A stretch of DNA of 64,000 bases from Oscillospiraceae bacterium (lineage in GTDB: Bacteria; Bacillota; Clostridia; Oscillospirales; Acutalibacteraceae): contig SVPN01000001.1 in NCBI GenBank assembly GCA_015065805.1, positions 1-64,000 on the forward strand, given 5' to 3'. The notes under the pieces are model-generated. The model made no database searches, was not told where the DNA came from, and worked only from the letters and a program-made list of their open reading frames with translations. Below are positions 9,812 through 19,934 of the stretch, in pieces (position 1 is the stretch's first letter; each line of letters opens with the position of its first letter). Both the position numbers and the translations under genes were made by a program.

Positions 9812-10504
9812 CTATACACCGCGAAGTTCCACATTCTGCAGATGTTCCAACGCCGAAAACCGCATCAGATCAAGGGTTTCGCGCGATACCGCGTGCAAAT
9901 TCTGCCCGATCAGGTCACCCGAATCCACAAAATTCTGCAGATAATACGCAGGAGCACCTTGCAGCATTCGGGCGATCTCCCCTATATCTTGTACCGTGTG
10001 ATATTCCGCAACGACTGTGGTGCGGAATTCATAGCTGACACGGTTTTCGGATAACAGCGCGATACTCTCAAGGATCGGGGACACATCAAACTCTTCGAGT
10101 CCGACCGTCATCCCGTATTTTTCGGGGGTGTTTTTGATATCCATCGCCACGTGATCCACAAGACCGCGCTCGATCAGATTTTTGAGACGGTCGGGGTTAC
10201 TGCCGTTTGTATCGAGCTTTACAGCATAGCCGAGCGCTTTGACCTGCTCCAAAAACCGATCAAGAGAAGAATGCAACAGCGGTTCACCGCCCGTCACACA
10301 TACACCGTCGAGAATCCCCTGCCGTTTTTCCAAAAAACGCAGCACCTCTTCCTCGGAATATCGTTCGTGCGGCTCGCAAGGCAATACAAGAGACGCATTG
10401 TGGCAAAACGGACAGCGAAAATTGCACCCTTTTGTAAAAAGGGTGCAGGCGGTTTTGGTGGGATAATCGAGCAGGGTCAGTTTTAAGAAGCCGTTAAATT
10501 CCAT
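9812..10504 (-). CDS. nrdG: Anaerobic ribonucleoside-triphosphate reductase activating protein (radical SAM)
   Basis: 230 aa; KGCNFRCPFCHNASLV (CxxxCxxC-type cluster), CVTGGEPLL. Confidence 0.85.
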   Translation of the reverse strand: MEFNGFLKLTLLDYPTKTACTLFTKGCNFRCPFCHNASLVLPCEPHERYSEEEVLRFLEKRQGILDGVCVTGGEPLLHSSLDRFLEQVKALGYAVKLDTNGSNPDRLKNLIERGLVDHVAMDIKNTPEKYGMTVGLEEFDVSPILESIALLSENRVSYEFRTTVVAEYHTVQDIGEIARMLQGAPAYYLQNFVDSGDLIGQNLHAVSRETLDLMRFSALEHLQNVELRGV

Positions 10505-10510
10505 AATTCG

Positions 10511-11161
10511 TTACACTCCCAGTGCCTTTTTCACATCATAAGCACAAGCAGGGTCGTTCGGGACACCTGCTTCGTAAAATACCACCTGCCGCATCAGATC
10601 CTCTATCAGCCCGAGCAGGCGTTCATACAAGACGGCATCCTGCGGACGAAGCGTCTGCGACAGCAAGCGAAAGAGCGCTTCCTGAGGCGGCAAACGACGC
10701 ACCGATGTTTGCGGTGCACGCGTCAAAAATACGATCGCTTTAAGCGGCACACACACATTGCGGCTGAGCGGTCTTTTTCCCGAAAAAGGTGTTCCGCACG
10801 CATAAAACACGCCGTCCATCCGACGCAAAGCCGGTTTATCGTCGTTGATGATCTTCGCGCCGAGTTCCTTGCACCAGAAAGACGAGTGCGTGGATTTTCC
10901 CGTGCCGCTTGACGCCGAAAACGCGACAGCCTGTCCGTTATATTCCACTGCGGAGGCGTGAAGCAAAAAGCCGTCAAAGCCGATGAGCTGTTCATAAAAC
11001 GACGATGCCAGTGCGGCGTATTCTTCATATTCGTCACCCGCACCGACAACGGTCATTTGAGCAACGCCGTTTTCGCAACGGTACGGGTTGGCGCGGGACT
11101 GCGTAAGCGGGTATTGCGGTGACATTGACACGGTTATTCCCGCGACAGTATACAGCGGCAT
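10511..11161 (-). CDS. HPr kinase/phosphorylase-like P-loop protein
   Basis: Start probably MPLYTVAGIT (ATG 11161); LLHASAVEYNGQAVAFSASSGTGKSTHSSFW and INDDKPALRR resemble the HprK C-terminal fold. Confidence 0.65.
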   Translation of the reverse strand: MPLYTVAGITVSMSPQYPLTQSRANPYRCENGVAQMTVVGAGDEYEEYAALASSFYEQLIGFDGFLLHASAVEYNGQAVAFSASSGTGKSTHSSFWCKELGAKIINDDKPALRRMDGVFYACGTPFSGKRPLSRNVCVPLKAIVFLTRAPQTSVRRLPPQEALFRLLSQTLRPQDAVLYERLLGLIEDLMRQVVFYEAGVPNDPACAYDVKKALGV

Positions 11162-11195
11162 CGGTCTTCCCCTCCTCGTTTTTCGGATAAAACAA

Positions 11196-11230
11196 AACAC
11201 CCTGCCGTCTTTAGCGACAGGCAGGGTGTT
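11196..11230 (-). terminator. Hairpin terminator downstream of secG
   Basis: AACACCCTGCC-loop-GGCAGGGTGTT. Confidence 0.7.
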
Positions 11231-11246
11231 ATGAAGCAGAATGAAA

Positions 11247-11510
11247 TCAGCCCGCGGCACCGCCGGTGAGCAGATTGGTGACGATCATACCGACAAGAAC
11301 AATCACGAAGAACGCAATCGCGATATACTTCGTGAATTTTGCCAGGAACTGATCCCAGGTCTTTGCACGACCCTTATCCATAAACGTATCCGCCGCGCCG
11401 CTGATCGCACCGATGTTTGCCTGACGGCCCTGCTGAAGCAGAATGACCGCAATGATGATGATCGACGCAATGATGAGCACGATCGAAATCAAAATTTCCC
11501 AAATACCCAT
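11247..11510 (-). CDS. secG: Preprotein translocase subunit SecG
   Basis: 87 aa; two TM helices with LLQQGRQANIGAISGAADTFMDKGRAKTWDQFLAKFT. Confidence 0.9.
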   Translation of the reverse strand: MGIWEILISIVLIIASIIIIAVILLQQGRQANIGAISGAADTFMDKGRAKTWDQFLAKFTKYIAIAFFVIVLVGMIVTNLLTGGAAG

Positions 11511-11694
11511 AATGTTTGTACCTCCGAATCGACATAGCGATAGTATTTATAAAATAACGCACGGCAAATTATAACACAGTCTATCGGAAAATGCAAGCGA
11601 TTTTTAAAAATAATGAATAATTCTGCACAGACAGTGTTACACTACCGATTGTCAGCGATTACGTAACGAAACGCGTTTGCCGTAGCCGCTGTCG

Positions 11695-11740
11695 AAAACC
11701 GCTATCGGATAAGGTGAGCAACCTATCGGACAGCGGTTTT
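11695..11740 (-). terminator. Hairpin downstream of parC-like gene
   Basis: AAAACCGCT...AGCGGTTTT. Confidence 0.6.
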
Positions 11741-11746
11741 CTTGCT

Positions 11747-13993
11747 TTAGTCCAGTGTGAGCTGTTCGCCGAGATCTTCTTCGGTCAGCGACGAACCGGA
11801 TGCCGGAAGCGAACGCTTGCGGTAATGCGACGGCTTGACAAAGCGTCCCTCCGTATACAACTCGACCGCTTGCACACGGTGCTGACCGCGAAGCGTCATC
11901 ACCTGCACGCCGAGTGTAGTACGCGAGGTCTTTGCTGAGACGGCGCCCGAATTAACAAGCAGATAACGCCCCTGCGTCGATTCCATCACAAAATCGGTAT
12001 CCTCCGTAACGTGATACACCGCCACAAGCGGCGATTTATCGCTGTAGGCGCCGACAAGACGGCGGCGATTGGTCTTGGTAGCATACGCCGAAAGCTCCAC
12101 CTTTGCCACCTTGCCGTTTTCAAAGAAGAACAGCATATAGCCGCTGTAATCCTTGGTGTTGACCATATAGATCGCATTCTCACCGTCTTCAAAACCGAGC
12201 TTCGACGCAACATAATCGCCCATCACGCTGGCTTTGGTATCGGCAAAATCCGACGCCTTTGCCTTGTAGACCGTGCCTTTGTCCGAGAAAAACAGCAGGT
12301 CTGTGGCGTTTGTCGTCTCCACCGATTGCATCAGGCGGTCGCCCTCCTTGAGCTTTTGCTCGGCACTCATACGCAGTGACTGCGGGGTGATCTTTTTGAA
12401 ATAACCCTCTGCCGTAAAGAACAGCGTACACGCATAATCGGGAACCTCCTCTTCCTTGGAAGCGGTATATTCCTCGATATCGGTCGCGTACACGATCGAT
12501 GTTTTACGGGGCTGTCCGTGCTTTTTGATGACCGCCTTGAGCTCATCGATGATGATGCGGCGTACACGGGATTTACTGCGCAGGATATCCTCCATATCCG
12601 CAATATCCTTTTCCAACTGTTCAATATCAGCGGTGCGCTTGAGGATGTATTCGCGGTTGAGGTGACGCAGTTTGATCTCCGCCACGTATTCCGCCTGAAT
12701 CTGATCGATGCCGAAGCCGATCATCAGGTTCGGCACCACCTCTGCTTCCTCTTCGGTCGCACGGATAATCCGAATAGCTTTGTCGATATCCAGCAGGATC
12801 TTGGCAAGACCCTTGAGAAGATGCAGTCGTTCACGCGCCTTATCCAGGTCGTGTCCCACACGGCGACGGATGCATTCCATACGGAATGCCGTCCACTCCT
12901 CTAAAAGCTGTCGGACACCGAGCACCTGCGGCACACCTGCGATCAACACGTTGAAGTTACACGCAAAGCTGTCCTCAAGCGGCGTCATCGCAAACAGCTT
13001 TGCCATCAGTTTTTCGGGATCCGTATCCTTTTTCACATCAATGGTGATGCGAAGACCGTCAAGGCCGATCTCGTTGCGCACGTCGGTGATCTCACGCAGT
13101 TTGCCTGCTTTGACAAGCTCGATGATCTTGGCGATGATCGCTTCGACCGTCGTGGTTGCGGGAATTTCGGTGATATCGATGCAACGGGCGGCTTTGTCAT
13201 AGGTATAGACCGAACGCACCTTGACACTGCCGCGGCCGGTTTCGTAGATCTTATCGATCTCATCACGGCGATAGATCAACTGACCGCCGCCCGGGAAATC
13301 GGGTGCTTTGAGCGTATCCGCGATGACGTGATCGGGATCCTTCATCAGCGCAATCGCTGTTTCGCAGACCTCCGCCAGATTGAACGAGCAAATGTTGCTC
13401 GCCATACCGACCGCGATACCGACATTGTTATTGACAAGGATGGACGGGAAGCTCACGGGAAGAAGCGTCGGCTCCTTCATCGTCGCGTCGTAGTTATCAA
13501 CAAATTCGACGGTTTCCTTATCAATATCGCGGAACAGCTCCTCCGCAATGGGATCTAACTTTGCTTCGGTGTAACGGGACGCGGCGTATTCCATTTCGGA
13601 GGAATAGGCACGGCCGAAGTTACCCTTGGACATCACGTACGGATGTAAGAGTGCCTGATAGCCCCTCGACAGACGCACCATCGTTTCGTAGATGGCGGCA
13701 TCACCGTGGGGATTGAGTTTCATTGTCTGACCGACGATGTTTGCCGATTTTGTCAGACCGCCCTTGAGCAGTCCCATTTTATACATCGTATATAACAGCT
13801 TGCGGTGTGACGGCTTGAAGCCGTCGATTTCGGGAATAGCACGGGACATAATCACACTCATCGCATACGGCATATAGTTGCTCTCAAGCGTGTAGGTGAT
13901 CGCCTGCGATTCCACCAGGCCCGCGCCTTCAATATGGGTATTTTCAGGCAGTGTCAGGATTTTGCTTTCTGCCTTTTTACTCTTTTTCGCCAT
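11747..13993 (-). CDS. parC: DNA topoisomerase IV subunit A-type protein (ParC/GyrA family)
   Basis: SNYMPYAMSVIMSRAIPEIDGFKPSHRKLLYTMYKMGL, PHGDAAIYETMVRLS; likely start MAKKSKKAESK (ATG 13993). Confidence 0.88.
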   Translation of the reverse strand: MAKKSKKAESKILTLPENTHIEGAGLVESQAITYTLESNYMPYAMSVIMSRAIPEIDGFKPSHRKLLYTMYKMGLLKGGLTKSANIVGQTMKLNPHGDAAIYETMVRLSRGYQALLHPYVMSKGNFGRAYSSEMEYAASRYTEAKLDPIAEELFRDIDKETVEFVDNYDATMKEPTLLPVSFPSILVNNNVGIAVGMASNICSFNLAEVCETAIALMKDPDHVIADTLKAPDFPGGGQLIYRRDEIDKIYETGRGSVKVRSVYTYDKAARCIDITEIPATTTVEAIIAKIIELVKAGKLREITDVRNEIGLDGLRITIDVKKDTDPEKLMAKLFAMTPLEDSFACNFNVLIAGVPQVLGVRQLLEEWTAFRMECIRRRVGHDLDKARERLHLLKGLAKILLDIDKAIRIIRATEEEAEVVPNLMIGFGIDQIQAEYVAEIKLRHLNREYILKRTADIEQLEKDIADMEDILRSKSRVRRIIIDELKAVIKKHGQPRKTSIVYATDIEEYTASKEEEVPDYACTLFFTAEGYFKKITPQSLRMSAEQKLKEGDRLMQSVETTNATDLLFFSDKGTVYKAKASDFADTKASVMGDYVASKLGFEDGENAIYMVNTKDYSGYMLFFFENGKVAKVELSAYATKTNRRRLVGAYSDKSPLVAVYHVTEDTDFVMESTQGRYLLVNSGAVSAKTSRTTLGVQVMTLRGQHRVQAVELYTEGRFVKPSHYRKRSLPASGSSLTEEDLGEQLTLD

Positions 13994-13998
13994 CGCAT

Positions 13999-14442
13999 TC
14001 AAGCCTTTCTGTCCCATTTGATATATTGCTTTCGATTGAGGCGTTCTTCACAGCCGACTGCCGAGAAAAATGCCTGTGCGGCACGGCTGCCGCCGACAGA
14101 TGCACTGACCGCTTCGCAATTCATACGCAACGCCAGCTCCTCCGCTGTTGCAAACAGTGCCCTTGCCACACCCTTGCGGCGGTACTCCTTATCCACCGCC
14201 ACCGACACGACCGCCATTCGCGGAGCGCGGTAGGTACGGCGGTCAACGCGCAGATGAATATATCCAAGCATCGCGCCGCGATAAACGGCAACCAGCAAGC
14301 GCTCATCCGCGCAATCAAGAATCGCTTTGATCTGTCTTGCAACCTCCTGAACCGAAGAGGAAAGTCCGAAGCACGATTCATTCAGTGCGGCGATCACCTG
14401 CGCATCCTCTGCAACCGCGGGACAAACAGAAAAATTCAGCAT
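13999..14442 (-). CDS. GNAT-family acetyltransferase
   Basis: 147 aa; VVSVAVDKEYRRKGVARALFATAEELA acetyl-CoA binding motif; C-terminal FFSAVGCEERLNRKQYIKW. Confidence 0.8.
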   Translation of the reverse strand: MLNFSVCPAVAEDAQVIAALNESCFGLSSSVQEVARQIKAILDCADERLLVAVYRGAMLGYIHLRVDRRTYRAPRMAVVSVAVDKEYRRKGVARALFATAEELALRMNCEAVSASVGGSRAAQAFFSAVGCEERLNRKQYIKWDRKA

Positions 14443-14455
14443 CGCTTGTCCCTCC

Positions 14456-16441
14456 TCAGCTCAGATCCACATTTTCAAGATACATCGATCCGAATTCGGC
14501 AATGAAATCCTTGCGCCCCTGCAGGTTATCACCCAAAAGCACATCAAACATCATCGCTGTCTTCTCGGCATCCGCAGGCTCCACCTTCACAAGACGGCGG
14601 GTCGAGGGATTCATCGTGGTGAGCGACATCATCAGCGGGTCATTTTCACCGAGACCTTTGGAGCGCTGGATCGTGTAACGCTGTCCTTCCAGTTGTTTAA
14701 GGATCGCTGCCTGCTCCTGCTCATTATACGCAAAATACGTGTCGGTCTTGGTGTTCACCTCGTACAACGGGGTTTCCGCAATGTAGACATAGCCCTGCTC
14801 GATCAGCGTCGGCGTCAGGCGGTACAGCATCGTCAGCAACAGTGTGCGGATCTGGAAGCCGTCAACGTCCGCATCGGTACAAAGAATGACCTTGTTGAAA
14901 CGAAGCATTGACAGATCGAAGTTGACAAGGTTTTTGTTCGCCTTTGTTTTCACTTCCACGCCGCAACCTAAAACCTTGATAAGGTCCGTGATGATCTCAC
15001 TCTTGAAAATCTTAGTATAGTCAGCTTTGAGACAGTTGAGGATCTTACCGCGCACGGGGATGATTGCCTGGAAGTACGGGTCGCGCGCCTGGATACAGGC
15101 GCCCATAGCTGATTTACCCTCCACGATGAAGAGCTCGCGCTCGGCAACATCCTTACTGCGGCAATCCACAAAGGTGGACACGCGCGACATCAGGTCATTG
15201 CCCGATTGCAGGGTCTTTTTGATGTTCAGGCGGGTCGTTTCCGCCTTTTCACGGGAGCGCTTGTTGATGAGCACCTGATCGGCGATCTTGAGCGCTTCCA
15301 TCTTATTTTCAATGAAATAAATCTCCAGGTTCTGGCGCAGGAAATCCGTCATTGCCTCCTGGATAAACTTGTTGTGAACGGCTTTCTTGGTCTGATCGGA
15401 GAAGGTCGCGATGCTTGAGAAGCAGGACGACACAAACACAAGGCAGTCCTGAATATCCTGGATCGTGATTTTGGATTCATTTTTCAGATACTTGCCGTTT
15501 TGCTTCAAGAAGGCATCCATCTGCGACAGGAATGCCGATTTGAGCGCCTTTTCGGGTGCTCCGCCCTCCTCCAGCCAGCTGGAATTGTGATAATATTCGA
15601 TCAGGTTCTTGCGGTTAGAGAAGCAGAACGCCACATTCATTTTCACGCGGTATTCAGGCTTATCCGCACGATCGCGACCCGTGCGCTCACCCTCCCAGAA
15701 CTGAATACCGGTCAGCGAGTCCTCACCGACAAATTCCTTGACATAATCGATAATGCCGTTTTCATAAAGATAGGTTTCGGTTTCGAAGGTTTTACCCGTC
15801 TGAAAACGGAAATCAAACTGCACGCCGGGGTTGACGATAGACTGACGATACAGAATACCCGAAAAATACTCGCGCGGAATCGCAATATCCGTAAAGACCT
15901 CTAAGTCGGGCTTCCAACGAATGCGTGTACCGGTATCTTTTTTTGTGTAAGGTTCTTTTTGCAGACCGCCCACATTTTCGCCGCGCTCAAAATGGAGGGT
16001 ATAGCGGAAGCCGTCACGATGGATCTCGACATCCATATACTCCGATGCGTACTGCGTGGCACACGTACCAAGACCGTTCATACCAAGCGAAAACTCATAG
16101 CTTTCGCCGGAGGTGTTGTTGTACTTACCGCCTGCGTACATCTCGCAAAAGACCAGATCCCAGTTGTAGCGTTGTTCCTTGGTGTTGTAATCCACAGGAA
16201 TTCCGCGACCGAAATCCTGCACCTCGATCGAGCCGTCTTCAAAATACGTAGTGATAATGCGCGTGCCGTGTCCTTCACGCGCCTCGTCGATGGAGTTTGA
16301 GAGGATCTCAAACACCGCGTGCTCGCACGCCTCAAGTCCGTCCGAGCCGAAAATAATGCCCGGGCGTTTGCGTACGCGGTCGGCACCTTTTAATTGGGAA
16401 ATACTTTCGTTATCGTATTCGTTTGTTCTTTTCTTTGCCAC
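14456..16441 (-). CDS. parE: DNA topoisomerase IV subunit B-type protein (ParE/GyrB family)
   Basis: 661 aa; KRPGIIFGSDG, EILSNSIDEAREGHG, VEGKSAMGACIQARDP (toprim), KVILCTDADVDGFQIRTLLLT. Confidence 0.9.
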   Translation of the reverse strand: MAKKRTNEYDNESISQLKGADRVRKRPGIIFGSDGLEACEHAVFEILSNSIDEAREGHGTRIITTYFEDGSIEVQDFGRGIPVDYNTKEQRYNWDLVFCEMYAGGKYNNTSGESYEFSLGMNGLGTCATQYASEYMDVEIHRDGFRYTLHFERGENVGGLQKEPYTKKDTGTRIRWKPDLEVFTDIAIPREYFSGILYRQSIVNPGVQFDFRFQTGKTFETETYLYENGIIDYVKEFVGEDSLTGIQFWEGERTGRDRADKPEYRVKMNVAFCFSNRKNLIEYYHNSSWLEEGGAPEKALKSAFLSQMDAFLKQNGKYLKNESKITIQDIQDCLVFVSSCFSSIATFSDQTKKAVHNKFIQEAMTDFLRQNLEIYFIENKMEALKIADQVLINKRSREKAETTRLNIKKTLQSGNDLMSRVSTFVDCRSKDVAERELFIVEGKSAMGACIQARDPYFQAIIPVRGKILNCLKADYTKIFKSEIITDLIKVLGCGVEVKTKANKNLVNFDLSMLRFNKVILCTDADVDGFQIRTLLLTMLYRLTPTLIEQGYVYIAETPLYEVNTKTDTYFAYNEQEQAAILKQLEGQRYTIQRSKGLGENDPLMMSLTTMNPSTRRLVKVEPADAEKTAMMFDVLLGDNLQGRKDFIAEFGSMYLENVDLS

Positions 16442-16569
16442 GTTTTATACCGTACCTTTCCTGCAAAATCGCATATAAACGCATAGTAATAGTATTATTT
16501 TATACTACATTTTGTGGATTTGTCAAGTATCGATTCCAAATATAGCAAAAGTGACATTTTTGACGCAAA

Positions 16570-16598
16570 AAAGGGTGTGACGCACCGTCACACCCTTT
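16570..16598 (-). terminator. Hairpin terminator downstream of comF
   Basis: AAAGGGTGTGACG-CAC-CGTCACACCCTTT. Confidence 0.85.
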
Positions 16599-17297
16599 CT
16601 ATTTTGTCTCCTTCGGGACGGTCGCGGCAAAGACAAGTGCCGTGACCGTCTGCGCTCCGCCGATCTTCAGCATTTTGGCGCACTCGTGCAAGGTTGCGCC
16701 AGTTGTAATGACATCGTCTACTATCAGAAGCTTTTGTTCGCGCACATCGGCACAGCAATCGAACACGCCCAGCAGATTTCCCGAGCGTTCGGATTGATGC
16801 AACGTTTTCTGCGAACGGGTATCGTAAAGCTTTCGAAGTGCACGCGTAAACGGGATCCCGATCTGTTGTGCAATCTCTTTTGCAAGCAATTCGCTTTGAT
16901 TGTATCCGCGCTCCAGCTCTTCGCGCTTGAACATCGGCACAAAGGTCACGGCATCAAATGCCGCGGCATCCGCGTGTTTTCGAAGTGCTTTGACCATTTC
17001 ACTTGCCATAGATTCGATCTGATCGGCGTCGTCCTCCTTTTTGAGCGCAAGCACAGCACGCACCGCACCGTCCTCATACCGCACCGCCGCAATACAACGG
17101 TCATAATGACGGCGGTGAGAACGGCAGATACAACAGCTTTTGGTGCGTCCGCAACGATAACAAACGGGATCCTCCATATACGGGATATCAGGCAAGCAAT
17201 ACCGACAGGCAACCTCGTCGGGATCAACCACGCGGTCACAATACAAGCATCGGCGCGGAAAGAACATCCGCAATACCGCTTTTACCCACCTTCTCAT
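16599..17297 (-). CDS. comF: ComF family phosphoribosyltransferase-like protein
   Basis: Start MRRWVKAVLRMFFPRRCLYCDR (ATG 17297); CxxC zinc pairs; LLIVDDVITTGATLHECAKML PRPP-binding motif. Confidence 0.85.
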   Translation of the reverse strand: MRRWVKAVLRMFFPRRCLYCDRVVDPDEVACRYCLPDIPYMEDPVCYRCGRTKSCCICRSHRRHYDRCIAAVRYEDGAVRAVLALKKEDDADQIESMASEMVKALRKHADAAAFDAVTFVPMFKREELERGYNQSELLAKEIAQQIGIPFTRALRKLYDTRSQKTLHQSERSGNLLGVFDCCADVREQKLLIVDDVITTGATLHECAKMLKIGGAQTVTALVFAATVPKETK

Positions 17298-19507
17298 AGC
17301 GTCAGATCGCCGTCCTGAAGAATATAGGGCAAGCCCGTATAGCGCAACGTGCGTTTGTGGTTGTCCACCATTCGCTGTATCGTCTCCTGACTGCCGACAA
17401 GGACGATCAGCTGTTTGGCTCGCGTCACCGCCGTATACAGCAGGTTGCGGTAGCAAAGCTGGGGCTGTTGATGAAACAGCGGGATCACCACCGCATCAAA
17501 TTCACTGCCCTGACTTTTGTGCACCGTTACAGCATAAGCAGGTTCAAGGTCGCGCGCATCCTCGTGAGAATACACGGCCACACGGTCATCATACCGCACC
17601 TTCAGCGACTGTTCGCGGGTATCTACCGTCTCTAAAAACCCGATATCACCGTTGAACACGCCGCTTCCGACCTCCCCGTCATCCTTTGTCCACATAATAT
17701 CATAATTGTTGCGGGTGTGCATCACCTTATCGCCCTGACGGAGCACGCGTCCCTCCAGCGTGATCTCGGCTTTTTTCGGATCGGCAGGATTGGCAAGATG
17801 CTGAAGCATACGATTGAGCTCCACCGTGCCCAGTTCGCCCTTCCGTCCGGGGCACAGCACCTGCAGTCCCTCAAACAGAGAATGCCCGTAAGCGTCGGGT
17901 AAACGGCGCATACACAAGTCGGCGACTGTGCGACGCACCTCCTCGACACTGTTTTTGGCAAGGAAAAAGAAATCGCCGTTCTTTTGTGTCAGGATGGGGT
18001 AATCCCCCGCAACAATGCGGTGAGCGTTCTTGACGATTCCGCTTTCCATCGCCTGACGGAATACCTGTGTGAGTTGCACGGTAGGCAGAAGCTTGCTGTC
18101 GATCAGATCACCCAAAATACGTCCTGCACCGACAGCGGGCAGCTGATCGCAGTCGCCCACCAAAATCAGCCGACAGCCGATCGGCATGGCGCGAAGTAAC
18201 GCTTCAAACAGCAGGGTATCCACCATTGACATTTCGTCTACGATCACGGCATCGGCATCCAGCGGATTCTTTGAATCGCGGGCAAACACCAGCTCGTCCT
18301 CATCGTTCCACTGCACCTCCAAAAGGCGGTGTATGGTTTTCGCCTCCCGACCGGTCAGTTCACTGACGCGATTGGCGGCACGACCGGTAGGAGCCGCCAA
18401 CAGCACCCGCTCGCCGTAGCTTTCGAGAAGTGCTATAATACCGCGCAGAGTCGTGGTTTTACCTGTACCCGGTCCGCCTGTAAGGATCAATATCCCCCGC
18501 TCCACAGCCTCAAGGATCGCGCGCTTTTGCTCATCCTCGTACAGGATATGAAAATTCTTCTCAAGAGCGGTGATGCGCAGATCGATATCGTCTTTTTTCA
18601 CGGCAGGCATCGTCGAAAAATCGGCAACACGGGTGGCAATATAGCGTTCGGCGTGGTAGAGGTTCGGCAAAAACCACAGTGTATCCTTTTCGATCTCGAC
18701 ACGATGAAGCTCCATCCCCCGCTCCGACTCATACAGACGGTTTTCCACGCCTTCAAGCTCCGCGCCGAGCATCGACGCCGTTGTCGGCACAAGCTTACTC
18801 TGCGGCAGGCAAGTGTGCCCGTTGGACAGATTATGCCGCAGTACGTACTGAAGTCCCGCATCCACACGGCGCGGATCGTCGGGCGGACAGTGCAGCTCCT
18901 GCGCAATCGCATCCGCCCGCTCGAACCCGATACGCAAACCCGACGAACAGAGAATATACGGATTGTCACGCAACGTATCGACCGTTTTCATTCCGAACCG
19001 TTTGAAACAACGCACCGCTTCGGACGGTGTCAGACCGTATCCCGAAAACGCCAGCATCACCTCACGCAATCCGAACTGTGCCGCAAACGCCTCGCCGATC
19101 TCCTCCGCCTTTTTGACGGAGATTCCGCTGATCTGTGCCAGACGACGCGGTTCCTTTTCCATCACCGTCAAGGCACCGTCGCCGAAGGTCTGAATGATCT
19201 TCATAGCAAGTGACGGACCAATGCCCTTGATGGTTCCCGAGGCGAGATAACGATAGATCGCTGTCGTGTCGGTGGGAAGGTAGCGTTCGCACATCTGCGC
19301 GCGGAACTGCTTGCCGAAGGTTGCGTGTTCGACCCAACGCCCCCGCAGGCGAACCGTTTCGCCGACCGACACCATCGGCAATTCGCCGACCACCTTCCGG
19401 ATCCCGTCGGATTCCGTTTCGAGATCCATTACCGTCCAGCCGTTTTCCTGATTACGGAACACGATGCGGTCAACACTGCCGCAAAGCTCTTCTTCCACGC
19501 CGCTCAC
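17294..19507 (-). CDS. recD2: ATP-dependent RecD2-like DNA helicase
   Basis: 737 aa; LTGGPGTGKTTTLRGI, VDEMSMVDTLLFEALL, AYAVTVHKSQGSEFDAV, TAVTRAK. Confidence 0.9.
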   Translation of the reverse strand: MSGVEEELCGSVDRIVFRNQENGWTVMDLETESDGIRKVVGELPMVSVGETVRLRGRWVEHATFGKQFRAQMCERYLPTDTTAIYRYLASGTIKGIGPSLAMKIIQTFGDGALTVMEKEPRRLAQISGISVKKAEEIGEAFAAQFGLREVMLAFSGYGLTPSEAVRCFKRFGMKTVDTLRDNPYILCSSGLRIGFERADAIAQELHCPPDDPRRVDAGLQYVLRHNLSNGHTCLPQSKLVPTTASMLGAELEGVENRLYESERGMELHRVEIEKDTLWFLPNLYHAERYIATRVADFSTMPAVKKDDIDLRITALEKNFHILYEDEQKRAILEAVERGILILTGGPGTGKTTTLRGIIALLESYGERVLLAAPTGRAANRVSELTGREAKTIHRLLEVQWNDEDELVFARDSKNPLDADAVIVDEMSMVDTLLFEALLRAMPIGCRLILVGDCDQLPAVGAGRILGDLIDSKLLPTVQLTQVFRQAMESGIVKNAHRIVAGDYPILTQKNGDFFFLAKNSVEEVRRTVADLCMRRLPDAYGHSLFEGLQVLCPGRKGELGTVELNRMLQHLANPADPKKAEITLEGRVLRQGDKVMHTRNNYDIMWTKDDGEVGSGVFNGDIGFLETVDTREQSLKVRYDDRVAVYSHEDARDLEPAYAVTVHKSQGSEFDAVVIPLFHQQPQLCYRNLLYTAVTRAKQLIVLVGSQETIQRMVDNHKRTLRYTGLPYILQDGDLTL

Positions 19508-19544
19508 CTCTTTTCGTTTTGTATACCAGTATTATACACATCCG

Positions 19545-19844
19545 TCACGATCTTCGCAAGACCTCAGCACAAGAATTTCCAAGCAATACACGGACAATCT
19601 TCTCGGACTCCTCTGTACTTACGGTGCCATGCGTACAAAGCGGGACACGCCATTCCTTTGACAGCCATTTTCCGTACCGTATCTGCTGTTCCAGATCCTC
19701 CCGATCGTTCAGGATCAGTAACACCGACACATTCGGTCTCGACGGTCTGAGCAACCGTTGAGCAAGTGTCATCATTCCGCGCGCAAAGCCGTACAAAGCG
19801 AGCAACAGTACGATGCACAGCGCCGTTTTTTCCGCAACCCCCAT
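19545..19844 (-). CDS. Small membrane-anchored hypothetical protein
   Basis: 99 aa; one N-terminal TM segment, soluble remainder. Confidence 0.5.
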   Translation of the reverse strand: MGVAEKTALCIVLLLALYGFARGMMTLAQRLLRPSRPNVSVLLILNDREDLEQQIRYGKWLSKEWRVPLCTHGTVSTEESEKIVRVLLGNSCAEVLRRS

Positions 19845-19934
19845 ATGTTCTCACCCTTTCCGCAGACAACATCCCTCCTCTGCCCGCCTCTTGCCTGCTC
19901 TTTGGCAGTATATGCAAAAGAGGCGGACTATGAC

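Noticed and set aside
11685-11740. Alternative overlapping hairpins downstream of parC (CCGCTGTC/GACAGCGG versus AAAACCGCT/AGCGGTTTT)
   Set aside because: Most likely a simple terminator with fortuitous complementarity at the end of an operon; no downstream gene to attenuate.
17294-17297. Overlap of the comF start with the recD2 stop
   Set aside because: Ordinary 4-nt ATGA-type translational coupling.
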